Source: Ilumatobacteraceae bacterium
Lineage (GTDB): Bacteria > Actinomycetota > Acidimicrobiia > Acidimicrobiales > Ilumatobacteraceae
Direction of reading: 5' to 3'
NCBI GenBank assembly: GCA_021299715.1
Contig: JAJTEL010000003.1
Location: 62,001 to 126,000 of the forward strand
Length of the DNA stretch: 64,000 nucleotides
Shown: piece by piece, positions 33,740-42,847 of the stretch
How positions within the stretch are numbered: position 1 is the stretch's first letter
Layout of the letters: the number at the start of each line of letters is the position of its first letter
The notes under the pieces: generated by a model
The model's database searches: none
Seen by the model: the letters and a program-made list of their open reading frames with translations, nothing else
Told to the model about the DNA's origin: nothing
Position numbers and translations under genes: made by a program

Positions 33740-34954
33740 CTACTCCACGCGCAAGCCGGAGATTGCGCGAGCTATCACCAGCTGCTGGATCTCAGAAGTG
33801 CCTTCAAAGATGGTGTGAATCTTTGCGTCACGGTGCATGCGCTCTACGTGGTACTCACGGGTATAGCCGTAGCCGCCAAGAATCTGAATTGCTTCTTCGG
33901 TCACTCGCACTGCAGTTTCCGATGCGTAGTACTTCGACATTGAGCCTTCTGCGTTCTTGAAGCCACCATTGCGAGCCAACCACGCTGCACGCCAAATCAT
34001 CAAACGTGATGCATCAATCTGTGTTGCCATATTTGCAAGTTTGAATGCAATGGCTTGATTCATGATGATGGGCTTGCCAAACGCAACGCGCTCTTTTGCG
34101 TAATCGAGTGCGATTTCATATGCGCCACGCGCGATACCAAGCGCTTGTGCACCAACCGCTGGACGTGTTGCTTCAAACGTCTTCATTGCCGGCTGTGCTT
34201 CGCCAGAACGACCTGCTTCGCGAGCACGAGCCAACTTGGCATCGAGCTTCTCTTTGCCGCCCAACAAACAACGACCAGGAATGCGCACGTCGTCAAGAAC
34301 TACTTCTGCAGTGTGCGAAGCCTTAATGCCGTGCTTTGCATACTTCTGGCCTTGCGACAAACCCTTTGTTCCTGGTGGAACGACGAACGATGCCTGACCG
34401 CGACCCTTCAGCGCAGGATCAACTGCAGCAACAACAACGTGAACGTCGGCGATACCACCGTTGGTGATCCATGCCTTAGTTCCGTTCAACACCCATTCAT
34501 CGGTTGCTTCGTCATAGACGGCACGTGTACGCAATGACGACACGTCGGAACCAGCGTCGGGTTCGCTTACGCAGAACGCACCAAGTTTTACGTCGTCTGC
34601 AGTTCCATAACACTGAGGAACCCATTCGATGACTTGCTCAGGTGTGCCGTTTCCACTAATTCCTGCAGCAGCGAGTCCGGAACCCATGATGGCCATACCA
34701 AGACCTGCGTCGCCCCAGAAAATTTCTTCAATAGCGACAGGCAATGTGAGTCCGCTTTGGTCTCCCATTGCGCTCATCATGAAGTCAATGCCGTACAAAC
34801 CAATCTTGGCTGCTTCTTGAACGATTGGCCATGGGAACTCTTCGCGGTCGTCCCATTCTTGGGCGGCCGGACGCATGACGTCCTTGGCGAATTCATGAAT
34901 CCAGTCTTTGATCTGGAGTTGGTCATCTGAGAGGTGGAGGGAAAACTCTGGCAT
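33740..34954 (-). CDS. Acyl-CoA dehydrogenase
   Basis: A 404-residue mitochondrial-type ACAD. FAD/substrate motifs: LGAFCVSEPDAGSDVSSLRTRA (about residues 125-146), EWVLNGTKAWITNGGIADVHVV, ALGIARGAYEIALDYAKERVAFGKPI, and the active-site base in HRDAKIHTIFEGTSEIQQLVIAR (Glu about residue 389). This is a complete, canonical enzyme for alpha-beta oxidation of acyl-CoA. The ATG at 34954 has TTGAGGAC ahead of it; the longer frame to 35050 reaches into the promoter region. It is divergent from the small tail-anchored protein gene at 35051 and converges with the MFS gene on its other side. Confidence 0.93.
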   Translation of the reverse strand: MPEFSLHLSDDQLQIKDWIHEFAKDVMRPAAQEWDDREEFPWPIVQEAAKIGLYGIDFMMSAMGDQSGLTLPVAIEEIFWGDAGLGMAIMGSGLAAAGISGNGTPEQVIEWVPQCYGTADDVKLGAFCVSEPDAGSDVSSLRTRAVYDEATDEWVLNGTKAWITNGGIADVHVVVAAVDPALKGRGQASFVVPPGTKGLSQGQKYAKHGIKASHTAEVVLDDVRIPGRCLLGGKEKLDAKLARAREAGRSGEAQPAMKTFEATRPAVGAQALGIARGAYEIALDYAKERVAFGKPIIMNQAIAFKLANMATQIDASRLMIWRAAWLARNGGFKNAEGSMSKYYASETAVRVTEEAIQILGGYGYTREYHVERMHRDAKIHTIFEGTSEIQQLVIARAISGLRVE

Positions 34955-35050
34955 GTCCTCAAAGTTACTGCCGGGTAGGTGCCCCACAACAAAAGTGAAG
35001 TCTGTTCTTGAAACTTTCTGGATTTCCGCGGGTATCCGGCCACAGTTCAC

Positions 35051-35362
35051 ATGAGGCCCGAAACGCCACTAGCCGAGGGAGATACCGTGGGGTCTGTAGA
35101 CGAGGAACGATATGTACTGCACTCCAAAGTGCGGGGCGTACTCGGAGCGCGAGAGGGGGACATTCTGATGGAACATTTACCGCCAGCTGGATGGCAACAT
35201 CTTGCAACGCGTCAGGATTTAGAAACAACTGCGCTTCTCTTGCGTTCAGATTTACTAACGGAAATAGAACGCGCCTTCAGAAGTCAAACGTGGAAACTTG
35301 TGAGTGCGCTGATTGCGTCCCATGCAGTCATGCTGACGGCCATTGGGTTCATGATTAATTAG
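35051..35362 (+). CDS. Small membrane-anchored protein with C-terminal TM helix (unknown function)
   Basis: A 103-residue protein. Residues 1-40 are soluble and beta-like (DEERYVLHSKVRGVLGAREGDILMEHLPP), then comes GWQHLATRQDLETTALLLRSDLLTEIERAFRSQ, an amphipathic helix, and a single C-terminal membrane helix (LVSALIASHAVMLTAIGFM). The motif MEHLPPxGWxxLAT-x-DL before a short coiled coil and tail anchor recurs in small actinobacterial proteins I recall, resembling the DUF1640/CCDC90-like layout but much shorter. Function unknown. It ends 8 bases inside the 3' end of the convergent MFS gene. No ribosome site or clear -10 box is visible. Confidence 0.65.
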   Translation: MRPETPLAEGDTVGSVDEERYVLHSKVRGVLGAREGDILMEHLPPAGWQHLATRQDLETTALLLRSDLLTEIERAFRSQTWKLVSALIASHAVMLTAIGFMIN

Positions 35363-36530
35363 TTGCGGCGCTCGTGGAACGCGTGATGCTCCACACCGCG
35401 CCAATGGCAACAACAATGAGAACACCGCTTACAAAAAACGGCGCACTCACTCCAATGTGATCGAACAATGCACCTGCAATTACTGGTCCCGCCACTCGAC
35501 CAAACGCCGCGGTGCTCTGCTGATATCCAATTGCTTCTCCACGCCGTTCAACGGGAGCAAGTTCTGCCACCAACGCGCCACCCGATGGACCCGACAGCCC
35601 TTGGCCAAGGGACAACAAGAACAAGGCCACAAACAACAGTGCCCACGATGAGGTAAAGCTGAGTAGTAGTAATCCGACAGCGACAAGCGAAAGACCAACA
35701 CGCAAGAGGGTTCGCGAACCAAGTCGCTGAGTCATTGGTCCGATGAGTGTTCCCTGTACTGCCACCAACGTGACACCAACAAAGACGAATACAAGGGATG
35801 CACTGCCTTCAGTGAACCCAAATTTGTTTTGCCCCCACAGAGAGAATGTTGATTCGAATCCGGCGAAACCCAACATTGACAAAAAGCCAACAAGGGCAAA
35901 ACGCTGCAGCGATGGCGACAGCGCGCCACGTTGGCGACGCGGAGTAGGCGAATGAATAACTTCGGGCTTAGTTTCTGGCAAACGAAAGAGCGCGGCAACC
36001 GCGTTGATGCCAGCAATTGCACCTGCAACATAGAACGGCACATGTGGACCACCAAGCGCGGCAAGTCCACCAAGCGCCGGACCCACTACAAAGCCCACAC
36101 CGAATGCCGCACCTAAGAGTCCAATCAAACGCGCCCGCTGTTCGGGCGGCGCTATGTCGGCAATTGCGCCTTGTGCAACCGCAACACTTGCACCAGATGC
36201 ACCGTCAATTGCACGGCCCAAGAACAACACCCACAAGGCGCCTGCTGCGCCTGTCACCACACTTCCAATTGCCGTACCGACAAGCGAAAAAACAATGATG
36301 GGCTTGCGTCCAATGCGGTCTGAAACGCGACCGAGAATTGGCGCAAACACCATTTGCGCAACGGAGAATGTTGCGAACATTAAGCCCACTTGCAGACCGC
36401 TGGCACCGAAACGCTCGGCGTAACGACCAAGAATGGGCACCACAATTCCAAAGCCCACAAGGTCAAGTGCAACCGTGGTCCAAATGATCCAGAATCCCGC
36501 CGGCATTGGCGAGCGCTCACGCTTAGCCAC
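35355..36530 (-). CDS. MFS transporter (TetA/multidrug efflux-like)
   Basis: About 391 residues with 12 hydrophobic helices. TTVALDLVGFGIVVPILGRYAERFGAS, the helix 2-3 loop LGRVSDRIGRKPIIVFSL, and DGASGASVAVAQGAIADIAPPEQRARLIGLLGAAFGVGFVVGPALGG are hallmarks of the TetA/Bmr-type DHA1 efflux group. It probably exports drugs or metabolites by proton antiport. I place the start at GTG 36530, 8 bases inside the end of cysS with AGAGGGG upstream; an ATG at 36506 is the alternative, while the longer frame to 36614 would overlap cysS deeply. Its coupling to cysS looks positional. Confidence 0.87.
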   Translation of the reverse strand: MAKRERSPMPAGFWIIWTTVALDLVGFGIVVPILGRYAERFGASGLQVGLMFATFSVAQMVFAPILGRVSDRIGRKPIIVFSLVGTAIGSVVTGAAGALWVLFLGRAIDGASGASVAVAQGAIADIAPPEQRARLIGLLGAAFGVGFVVGPALGGLAALGGPHVPFYVAGAIAGINAVAALFRLPETKPEVIHSPTPRRQRGALSPSLQRFALVGFLSMLGFAGFESTFSLWGQNKFGFTEGSASLVFVFVGVTLVAVQGTLIGPMTQRLGSRTLLRVGLSLVAVGLLLLSFTSSWALLFVALFLLSLGQGLSGPSGGALVAELAPVERRGEAIGYQQSTAAFGRVAGPVIAGALFDHIGVSAPFFVSGVLIVVAIGAVWSITRSTSAATN

Positions 36531-37884
36531 GTCGGACGCGTGTCCCCTCTTTGGACGTTTCAACGACGTAGCCAAGTGATTGCAACTCGTTTCGAAGCGC
36601 ATCGGCGACTGCAAAATCTTTTGCCGAACGCGCAGCGTCTAGTGCGGCTGCTTTCTCAAGAATGTCTGAACCAATATCGTCACCAGACGACAGTTCAATT
36701 CCAAGCGACCCTAGAACCTCGACAACAGATGCACGCAACGACGCTGCAGTATCTACGTCGCCAGCATCGAGTGCTGTGTTTGCGCGCCGAACGGTGTCAA
36801 AGACAAGAGCCATTGCTGCGGGCGTATCAAGGTCGTTGTCCATTGCTGCCATGAACTTCTGCACAACATCGGCATCGGCTACGCCTGTTGCGTGACCAGC
36901 TGTTCGCGCAGCGAATGCATCGAGACCAGCCAAGGCGGAAACGCTCGCATCAATATTGTCTTGACCAACACGTACTGGTGACCGGTAGTGAGTCTGCAAC
37001 AACAACATGCGGTAGGCGCGTGGATCGTATTTGTCTAACAGGTCGAGCAGGTTGAGAACATTCCCCAAACTCTTCGACATCTTTTCGCCCTCAAGGTCAA
37101 CAACAAACCCGTTATGCATCCAATGATTGGCAAATGACTTACCGAGTGCAACAGATTGTGCGCGCTCGTTCTCATGATGAGGGAAACGAAGATCGGCACC
37201 GCCACAATGCAAATCGAAGCCTTCACCAAGAAGTTCCAAACTCATCACAACACATTCACTGTGCCAACCAGGACGACCATCGCCCCACGGTGACGGCCAC
37301 GATGGTTCACCAGGCTTCGTGAACTTCCACAATGCAAAATCGGCAGGATGACGTTTGTTGTCGGCACCGAAGACTTCACGATCACCGCCGCCGCTCAACA
37401 TGTCATCAACGTTCTGATGAGCAAGCAACCCGTAATCGGGAACTGCAGCGATACTGAGATAAACGCCATCGCCCGTGACATACGCAGCATCGCGTGCGAT
37501 GAGGTTGCCAATCATGGCGACCATTTGGTCGACATATTCGGTGGCATGCGGAACATCTGTTGGTCGCAACACTCCCAACTTGCCCATGGCTTCAAACCAC
37601 ACGTTCTCGCACTTGGTAGTGATGTCTTGCCAGGGTCGACCTTCGTTATTGGCCCGGTCGATGATCTTGTCGTCAATGTCGGTGATGTTTGACACCAGAC
37701 GCACCTGCAAGCCCGTATAAGAGAGGTAGCGGCGCAAGATGTCGTACACCAGAGTTGCCCGACCGTGTCCAAGGTGCGGGGGGCCATAGACCGTGGGACC
37801 GCACAGATAAATGCTGACCTTGCCCGGATCGCGAAGGGCGAGGGGTTTCACGCTCTTCGTGGCGGTGTCATAGAGGTTCAGCAC
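36523..37884 (-). CDS. cysS: Cysteinyl-tRNA synthetase
   Basis: A 453-residue class I synthetase charging tRNA-Cys. The zinc ligand region YLCGPTVYGPPHLGHGRATLVYD (residues 26-48) includes the HIGH motif as HLGH; the second site holds GEGFDLHCGGADLRFPHHENERAQS with further zinc ligands; KMSKSLGN is the KMSKS loop. Length and the C-terminal anticodon domain are normal. It is a cysS, not the mshC ligase of mycothiol synthesis. It starts at GTG 37884 behind minus-strand TAGGCT at 7 bases, suggesting a leaderless transcript, and is divergent from valS with only 26 bases between. Confidence 0.96.
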   Translation of the reverse strand: MLNLYDTATKSVKPLALRDPGKVSIYLCGPTVYGPPHLGHGRATLVYDILRRYLSYTGLQVRLVSNITDIDDKIIDRANNEGRPWQDITTKCENVWFEAMGKLGVLRPTDVPHATEYVDQMVAMIGNLIARDAAYVTGDGVYLSIAAVPDYGLLAHQNVDDMLSGGGDREVFGADNKRHPADFALWKFTKPGEPSWPSPWGDGRPGWHSECVVMSLELLGEGFDLHCGGADLRFPHHENERAQSVALGKSFANHWMHNGFVVDLEGEKMSKSLGNVLNLLDLLDKYDPRAYRMLLLQTHYRSPVRVGQDNIDASVSALAGLDAFAARTAGHATGVADADVVQKFMAAMDNDLDTPAAMALVFDTVRRANTALDAGDVDTAASLRASVVEVLGSLGIELSSGDDIGSDILEKAAALDAARSAKDFAVADALRNELQSLGYVVETSKEGTRVRRG

Positions 37885-37891
37885 TCTGACA

Positions 37892-37901
37892 AGCCTACGA
37901 T
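37892..37901. promoter_or_regulatory. Overlapping divergent -10 boxes of cysS and valS
   Basis: Minus-strand TAGGCT (37897-37892) stands 7 bases before the cysS GTG. Plus-strand TACGAT (37896-37901) stands 9 bases before the valS ATG. They share two base pairs, so only one promoter could be occupied at a time. Confidence 0.45.
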
Positions 37902-37910
37902 TTAAGACCT

Positions 37911-40487
37911 ATGTCCACTGTCCCCGACAAGCCATCTCTTGACAACATCGAGCCAAAGTGGATTGGCGTCTGGGATACCGAGGGCGTGTACGCCTTTGAC
38001 CGATCGGCCACTCGCGACGCGGTGTTTGCCATTGACACTCCCCCGCCAACGGTCAGCGGTTCACTGCACATGGGACACGTCTTTTCCTATACCCATACCG
38101 ACACCGTGGCTCGCTTTTGGCGTATGCGTGGAAAAAGTGTGTTCTACCCAATGGGTTGGGACGACAACGGTCTTCCCACTGAACGACGTGTACAGAACTA
38201 CTTCGGTGTCTCGTGTGACTCATCGGTTCCCTATGTGCAGGGACTGCAGCCACCATTTCGTGGCGACCCACCAAAAGACCACAAGCCTGTGCCCATCTCT
38301 CGACCCAACTTCATTGAACTGTGTGAAGAACTCACCACAGAAGACGAAAAGATTTTTGAAGATCTCTTTCGCACTCTCGGATTGTCAGTTGACTGGTCGT
38401 TGCTGTACACAACAATTGATGAACGTTCACGACGCGCCAGCCAACGTGCGTTTCTTCGCAACTTGTCACGCGCAGAGGCGTACACGCAAGAGGCACCAAC
38501 ACTGTGGGATGTCGACTTCAAGACTGCGGTCGCGCAAGCAGAACTAGAAGATCGCGAGCGCCCCGGTGCGTATCACACGCTTGCCTTCCACAAATCGGAT
38601 GGCTCAGGTGACATTCTTATTGACACCACTCGTCCCGAACTTCTTGCAGCATGCGTAGCACTCATTGCACATCCGGACGACGATCGATACAAGCCATACT
38701 TTGGCAAAACAGTACGCACACCTTTGTTCAATGTTGAAGTTCCTGTACTTGCCCATCCTCTCGCACAGATTGACAAGGGAACCGGCATTGCGATGTGTTG
38801 CACTTTCGGTGACCTCACCGACGTCACATGGTGGAGAGAGTTGCAGCTACCAATGCGCGCCATCATCGGACGCGATGGTCGCATTGTTGCCGATGCACCA
38901 CATGGCCTCACCGACACACAAGGTCTCGCCCACTTCGAGTCGCTTGTTGGAAAGTCCGCAAAACAAGCCCAGACCGCAATTGCAGAAATGCTGACAGCGT
39001 CGGGCGAAATGATTGGTGAGCCACGAGCCATCACTCATCCCGTGAAGTTCTACGAAAAGGGTGATCGCCCACTTGAGATTGTGACAAGCCGCCAGTGGTA
39101 CATCCGCAATGGTGGACGCGATGCAGACCTTCGCACACAATTGCTTGAACGTGGAGCAGGACTGACGTGGCACCCCGATCACATGCGCCATCGCTATTCG
39201 AACTGGGTAGAAGGCTTGAACGGTGACTGGCTGGTGAGCCGTCAGCGTTACTTCGGTGTTCCTGTTCCTGTGTGGTATCCGTTAGACGCAAACGGCGAGA
39301 TTGTCTACGACTCTCCACTTGTCCCGAACGAATCGCAATTACCAATTGACCCCAGCACCGATGTGCCCGCTGGCTACACCGAGTCGCAACGTGGTCAGGA
39401 AAATGGATTCATTGGTGATCCCGACGTCATGGACACGTGGGCAACATCGTCACTCACTCCACAAATTGCCGGCCAATGGGAAGACAACCCCGACTTGTTT
39501 GGTCGCGTGTACCCGTTCGATGTTCGTCCGCAAGGACACGACATCATTCGCACATGGTTGTTCTCCACCATGGTGCGCTCACACTTCGAACACGGGCAGG
39601 CTCCGTGGGCAAACGCTGCATTGTCCGGATGGATTCTCGACCCCGACCGCAAAAAGATGTCGAAATCAAAGGGCAACGTTGTAACGCCCATTGATTTGTT
39701 CGAGAAATACGGAAGCGATGCCGTTCGGTATTGGGCAGCAGGTGCGCGCCCAGGAATTGACACCGCATTCAGCGAAGACCAAATGAAGGTTGGTCGCAAA
39801 CTTGCGATGAAATTGTTGAATGTCAGCAAATTTGTTTTGGGTTTTGGTGATGCAGATGAAACTGTTGCTCCCACACATGCCATCGACATTGCAATGCTTC
39901 AAAAATTGGGTGATGTTGTAAAAGAAGCGACTGCTGCGTTCGAAGCATTCGACTATGCGCGCGCGTTAGAACGAACCGAGTCATTCTTCTGGTGGTTCTG
40001 TGACGATTATGTGGAACTTGTCAAGACACGCGCCTACGCAACTCACAGCGAAGAGGGAGCATTGTCTGCTCGCGTTGCACTTCGCAGAGCTTTGTCCGCG
40101 TTGCATCGTCTCTTTGCACCAATTCTTCCGTTTGCATCTGAAGAGGCATGGCGTTGGTGGCAAGAAGGTTCTGTGCATCGCGCGCCGTGGCCCACGTTTG
40201 GCGACCTTGTGCGTGAAAGTGGGTGGACCATCCACGGAGAATCGTTTGCGACAACCGTCTGTCACGTGTTGGGTGAAATCCGCCGCGCCAAAACCGAAGC
40301 CAAGGTCAGTCAAAAGGCAGTGGTTCAATCGGTCACCATTACAGCCACCGCTGCGCAGATTGCAGTTCTGGAACAGGCATGGCCCGACATTGCCGATGCC
40401 GGATCTGTCACCGCATGGACTGCCAGTGCAGATGAAAACGCTGCGGAAATCGCCGTTTCCGTCATTTTGGAACCTGCAGCGGAATAG
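37911..40487 (+). CDS. valS: Valyl-tRNA synthetase
   Basis: An 858-residue class I synthetase charging tRNA-Val. [21 protein letters not shown] (residues 45-65) holds the HIGH motif; [19 protein letters not shown] marks the ValRS subgroup; the editing domain lies between about residues 200 and 400; [20 protein letters not shown] is the KMSKS loop, and GADAVRYW-like text follows ([37 protein letters not shown]). The C-terminal anticodon domain is short and lacks the long coiled coil of E. coli ValRS. It is divergent from cysS and ends 28 bases before an inverted repeat's right arm at 40515. Confidence 0.96.
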   Translation: MSTVPDKPSLDNIEPKWIGVWDTEGVYAFDRSATRDAVFAIDTPPPTVSGSLHMGHVFSYTHTDTVARFWRMRGKSVFYPMGWDDNGLPTERRVQNYFGVSCDSSVPYVQGLQPPFRGDPPKDHKPVPISRPNFIELCEELTTEDEKIFEDLFRTLGLSVDWSLLYTTIDERSRRASQRAFLRNLSRAEAYTQEAPTLWDVDFKTAVAQAELEDRERPGAYHTLAFHKSDGSGDILIDTTRPELLAACVALIAHPDDDRYKPYFGKTVRTPLFNVEVPVLAHPLAQIDKGTGIAMCCTFGDLTDVTWWRELQLPMRAIIGRDGRIVADAPHGLTDTQGLAHFESLVGKSAKQAQTAIAEMLTASGEMIGEPRAITHPVKFYEKGDRPLEIVTSRQWYIRNGGRDADLRTQLLERGAGLTWHPDHMRHRYSNWVEGLNGDWLVSRQRYFGVPVPVWYPLDANGEIVYDSPLVPNESQLPIDPSTDVPAGYTESQRGQENGFIGDPDVMDTWATSSLTPQIAGQWEDNPDLFGRVYPFDVRPQGHDIIRTWLFSTMVRSHFEHGQAPWANAALSGWILDPDRKKMSKSKGNVVTPIDLFEKYGSDAVRYWAAGARPGIDTAFSEDQMKVGRKLAMKLLNVSKFVLGFGDADETVAPTHAIDIAMLQKLGDVVKEATAAFEAFDYARALERTESFFWWFCDDYVELVKTRAYATHSEEGALSARVALRRALSALHRLFAPILPFASEEAWRWWQEGSVHRAPWPTFGDLVRESGWTIHGESFATTVCHVLGEIRRAKTEAKVSQKAVVQSVTITATAAQIAVLEQAWPDIADAGSVTAWTASADENAAEIAVSVILEPAAE

Positions 40488-40515
40488 TTCACAGGCTCTA
40501 GCGACCTCTGTGAAC
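40487..40515. terminator. Inverted repeat after valS, possible terminator or LCP-gene operator
   Basis: GTTCACAG (40487-40494) and CTGTGAAC (40508-40515) are perfect 8-bp arms with a 13-base loop, beginning at the valS stop codon. No T-run follows, so termination would be weak or Rho-aided; it also lies just upstream of the LCP gene. Confidence 0.35.
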
Positions 40516-40543
40516 GCTGTTGCACAACTACGGTAGAAGTCGC

Positions 40544-41827
40544 ATGTCCACTACCCCGTCACGCCATGGCCATTCAGGCAAGCAACGTGCGTTTCTGCTG
40601 TTCAACATTGTGTTGGCAGTTGTCACCGTGCTTGCGGGCAGTGGACTGGTGTATGCCAACTGGAAACTTGGCAATCGCCAAGTGGTCAGCATTGACCCCG
40701 TAGCTGAAGGCGACGGAAATTTAGATTTGCCCGAAGGTGATCGAACCGCGAAGAACTATCTCATCACAGGGTCTGACAACAACGCATGCATCAGCAAAGA
40801 TTCACCGTTCTACGGAGGTTTCAGCAATCGTGCGGGCTACGGAGAGCGCAGCGACTCATTAATGGTGGTTCGCGTCAACCCCATTGACAATCAAGCCGCA
40901 ATTCTCTCGTTCCCCCGTGACATGTGGGTGAAACAAGCTGGGTCCAATAGAAGTAACCGCATTAACGCGAACTTCGAGAAGAAGAATCCCAATCGTCTCG
41001 TTCGCAATATCAAAGAGAACTTTGGAATTTCAATTGACCACTACATCAATATTGACTTCTGCGCCTTTGCCGCAATTGTTGATGCTGTAGGTGGGGTTCG
41101 CGTGCCATTCACCTACAAAGCACAAGACAAGATGACTGGGTTTAAAGTTCTTCGGGCGCGCGTGTGTTACACCTTTCAAGGAGATCACGCGCTTGCATAC
41201 ATGCGTTCTCGCCATTACAGATGGTTTAACCCCAAAACAATGGCGTGGACTCGAGATGGCACTTCCGACTGGGGTCGCATTAGTAGGCAACAAGACTTTA
41301 TGAAGCGTGTCATTCGCAAATCTTTAGAGAAATCGAAGACAAACCCCCGTGTTGCATCCGGAATTCTGAACGCTGCATTAAAGAACATCATCACCGACGA
41401 CAAGTTGACACCACTCACCGTTTTGCAACTTGGGCAAGCAATGAAGAATTTCAATACCGAGACCATGGGCAGCTACACCATGCCAGGCAACGGCCAAGTG
41501 ATTGATGACATGGCGGTCATTGTGCCGGACTTAGAAAGTGCAACATCGAAAAAGATTCTTTCCGTTTTCCAAGGTAAGGCAAGTCTGAAAACAACAATTG
41601 CCGGAGCAACTCCCGCAGATGCAACCACCGTGACAACTACAGCCACAACGTTGGCAGTAGTTGCATCCACCACCACCGTGGTGAAATCAACAACCACAAC
41701 TGCCAAGCAAACTCAAACAACGGTGAAGCCCACGCAGACCACTACAACGACCACAGTTCCGAAAGTGGCGATTGAACAAAGCACGCGCGGCGTTGTTCCA
41801 CCGAATGATCCAAATTGCCAGTATTAA
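40544..41827 (+). CDS. LytR-CpsA-Psr (LCP) family cell-wall glycopolymer ligase
   Basis: A 427-residue type II membrane protein: basic N-terminus, one membrane helix (residues about 18-40), then an extracellular LCP domain with YLITGSDNN, GERSDSLMVVRVNP, ILSFPRDMWV (conserved Arg-Asp), RINANF and DHYINIDFCAFAAIVDAVGGVRV, followed by CYTFQGDHALAYMRSRHY and RISRQQDFM. LCP enzymes attach polymers such as arabinogalactan or teichoic acid to peptidoglycan. The last 80 residues are a Thr-rich low-complexity stalk. Four scattered cysteines suggest disulfides outside the cell. The ATG at 40544 is preferred over TTG at 40520, with TACGGT 9 bases ahead. Confidence 0.9.
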   Translation: MSTTPSRHGHSGKQRAFLLFNIVLAVVTVLAGSGLVYANWKLGNRQVVSIDPVAEGDGNLDLPEGDRTAKNYLITGSDNNACISKDSPFYGGFSNRAGYGERSDSLMVVRVNPIDNQAAILSFPRDMWVKQAGSNRSNRINANFEKKNPNRLVRNIKENFGISIDHYINIDFCAFAAIVDAVGGVRVPFTYKAQDKMTGFKVLRARVCYTFQGDHALAYMRSRHYRWFNPKTMAWTRDGTSDWGRISRQQDFMKRVIRKSLEKSKTNPRVASGILNAALKNIITDDKLTPLTVLQLGQAMKNFNTETMGSYTMPGNGQVIDDMAVIVPDLESATSKKILSVFQGKASLKTTIAGATPADATTVTTTATTLAVVASTTTVVKSTTTTAKQTQTTVKPTQTTTTTTVPKVAIEQSTRGVVPPNDPNCQY

Positions 41828-41833
41828 CTGAAA

Positions 41834-42847
41834 TTATGCAATTGGCTCAAGAACCCGAGCCAGCACTTCAGGAATCTCACTAGGCCCGCCAACAAGAGCA
41901 ATACGAGCACCCACTCGTGCAGCAAATGCAGTTGCTTCATCGTGATCATCTTCCGGGGCAATCACTACAAGTTCTTCCATTCCATGCGCAGCATTCTCTG
42001 CGTCGCCTTCAACTGTTGCCCTGCAATCGGACAACAAGATGACAACTCTGCGACCAGCACGAGAACGCGACAGTTGTTGGCGCGCCGCAAGAAGCGCACC
42101 AGCAAGATCTGTTGTGCCATGCCCACGCAATGTCAACACATCGTTAATCACTCGTTCGCTTGCCTTTGGCACATCTTGACTTTTCGTCACAACCACGTCT
42201 TTACCGAATGCAATAACGCTGTAGTCGTCGGGGTTTCTGCTGGCAATGGCCGCGGTAGCCACGGCATTGGTTGCAAGTGGCTGACCGCCCATAGAACCGC
42301 TTCTGTCCAGAAGCAAACAAAATGCGGTACCTGGCTTTTTCCATCCGCGTACGCGTAACCGTTCTGGATCAATTGCTTCACCACGACGCGACTCTGCAAT
42401 TGCATCCATGCTGGCGTCAATATCGATGTCGCCGGCATCTTCGCGATAGGGCTGTTCCACCATTTTTCCTATGCCGCGCGGACGCGCGCGCCCACGTTGC
42501 CCTAGATCTAACATCAATCTCCCGGCAAGACGCTTCGCAAGTTCGCGCAACTTTGGATCGGTGGCTCCCGTGAGATCTGCCAGTAACCCAAGAGTCTCAT
42601 CTGGACTGTTCTGCATGGCTTCGTCAAGCGCAGCTTCGTCTAGTTCCCCTACTTCGGGAGAGATCTGTTCAAAGTTTTCGTTACGCGACAAATCCCGCCG
42701 CGACGTGGTGCGCTTGCCGGCTTCTGCAACTGCTTGGTCGGCGGCTTCGCCTTCCTTTGTTAGAGGGAGGTCGTGCCCCGGTTCGTCGGGGCTCCAGCTT
42801 TTCCCTCTCCGCCGTCCCCTTCCACTCGGCCGAACACGTCCTGCCAA
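41834..42847 (-). CDS. VWA domain protein (MoxR partner, CoxE/BatA-like)
   Basis: A 337-residue protein whose last 190 residues form a von Willebrand A domain with an intact MIDAS: LLLDRSGSMGGQPL (D-x-S-x-S), LRGHGTTDLAGALL (Thr) and VVILLSDCRA (Asp). The N-terminal half is charged and helical. VWA proteins act with MoxR ATPases as metal-dependent chaperones in cofactor insertion or complex assembly. It starts with TTG at 42847, 88 bases inside the end of moxR in another frame, so the true start may be further in, though no better codon is evident for some distance. Last gene of the leftward ADH-ADH-MoxR-VWA run. Confidence 0.83.
   Translation of the reverse strand: MAGRVRPSGRGRRRGKSWSPDEPGHDLPLTKEGEAADQAVAEAGKRTTSRRDLSRNENFEQISPEVGELDEAALDEAMQNSPDETLGLLADLTGATDPKLRELAKRLAGRLMLDLGQRGRARPRGIGKMVEQPYREDAGDIDIDASMDAIAESRRGEAIDPERLRVRGWKKPGTAFCLLLDRSGSMGGQPLATNAVATAAIASRNPDDYSVIAFGKDVVVTKSQDVPKASERVINDVLTLRGHGTTDLAGALLAARQQLSRSRAGRRVVILLSDCRATVEGDAENAAHGMEELVVIAPEDDHDEATAFAARVGARIALVGGPSEIPEVLARVLEPIA

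Noticed and set aside
41610-41770. Repeat-rich DNA at the end of the LCP gene, considered as a tandem repeat or assembly fault
   Set aside because: The frame stays open and codes a Thr-rich stalk common in surface proteins; the unit is not regular.
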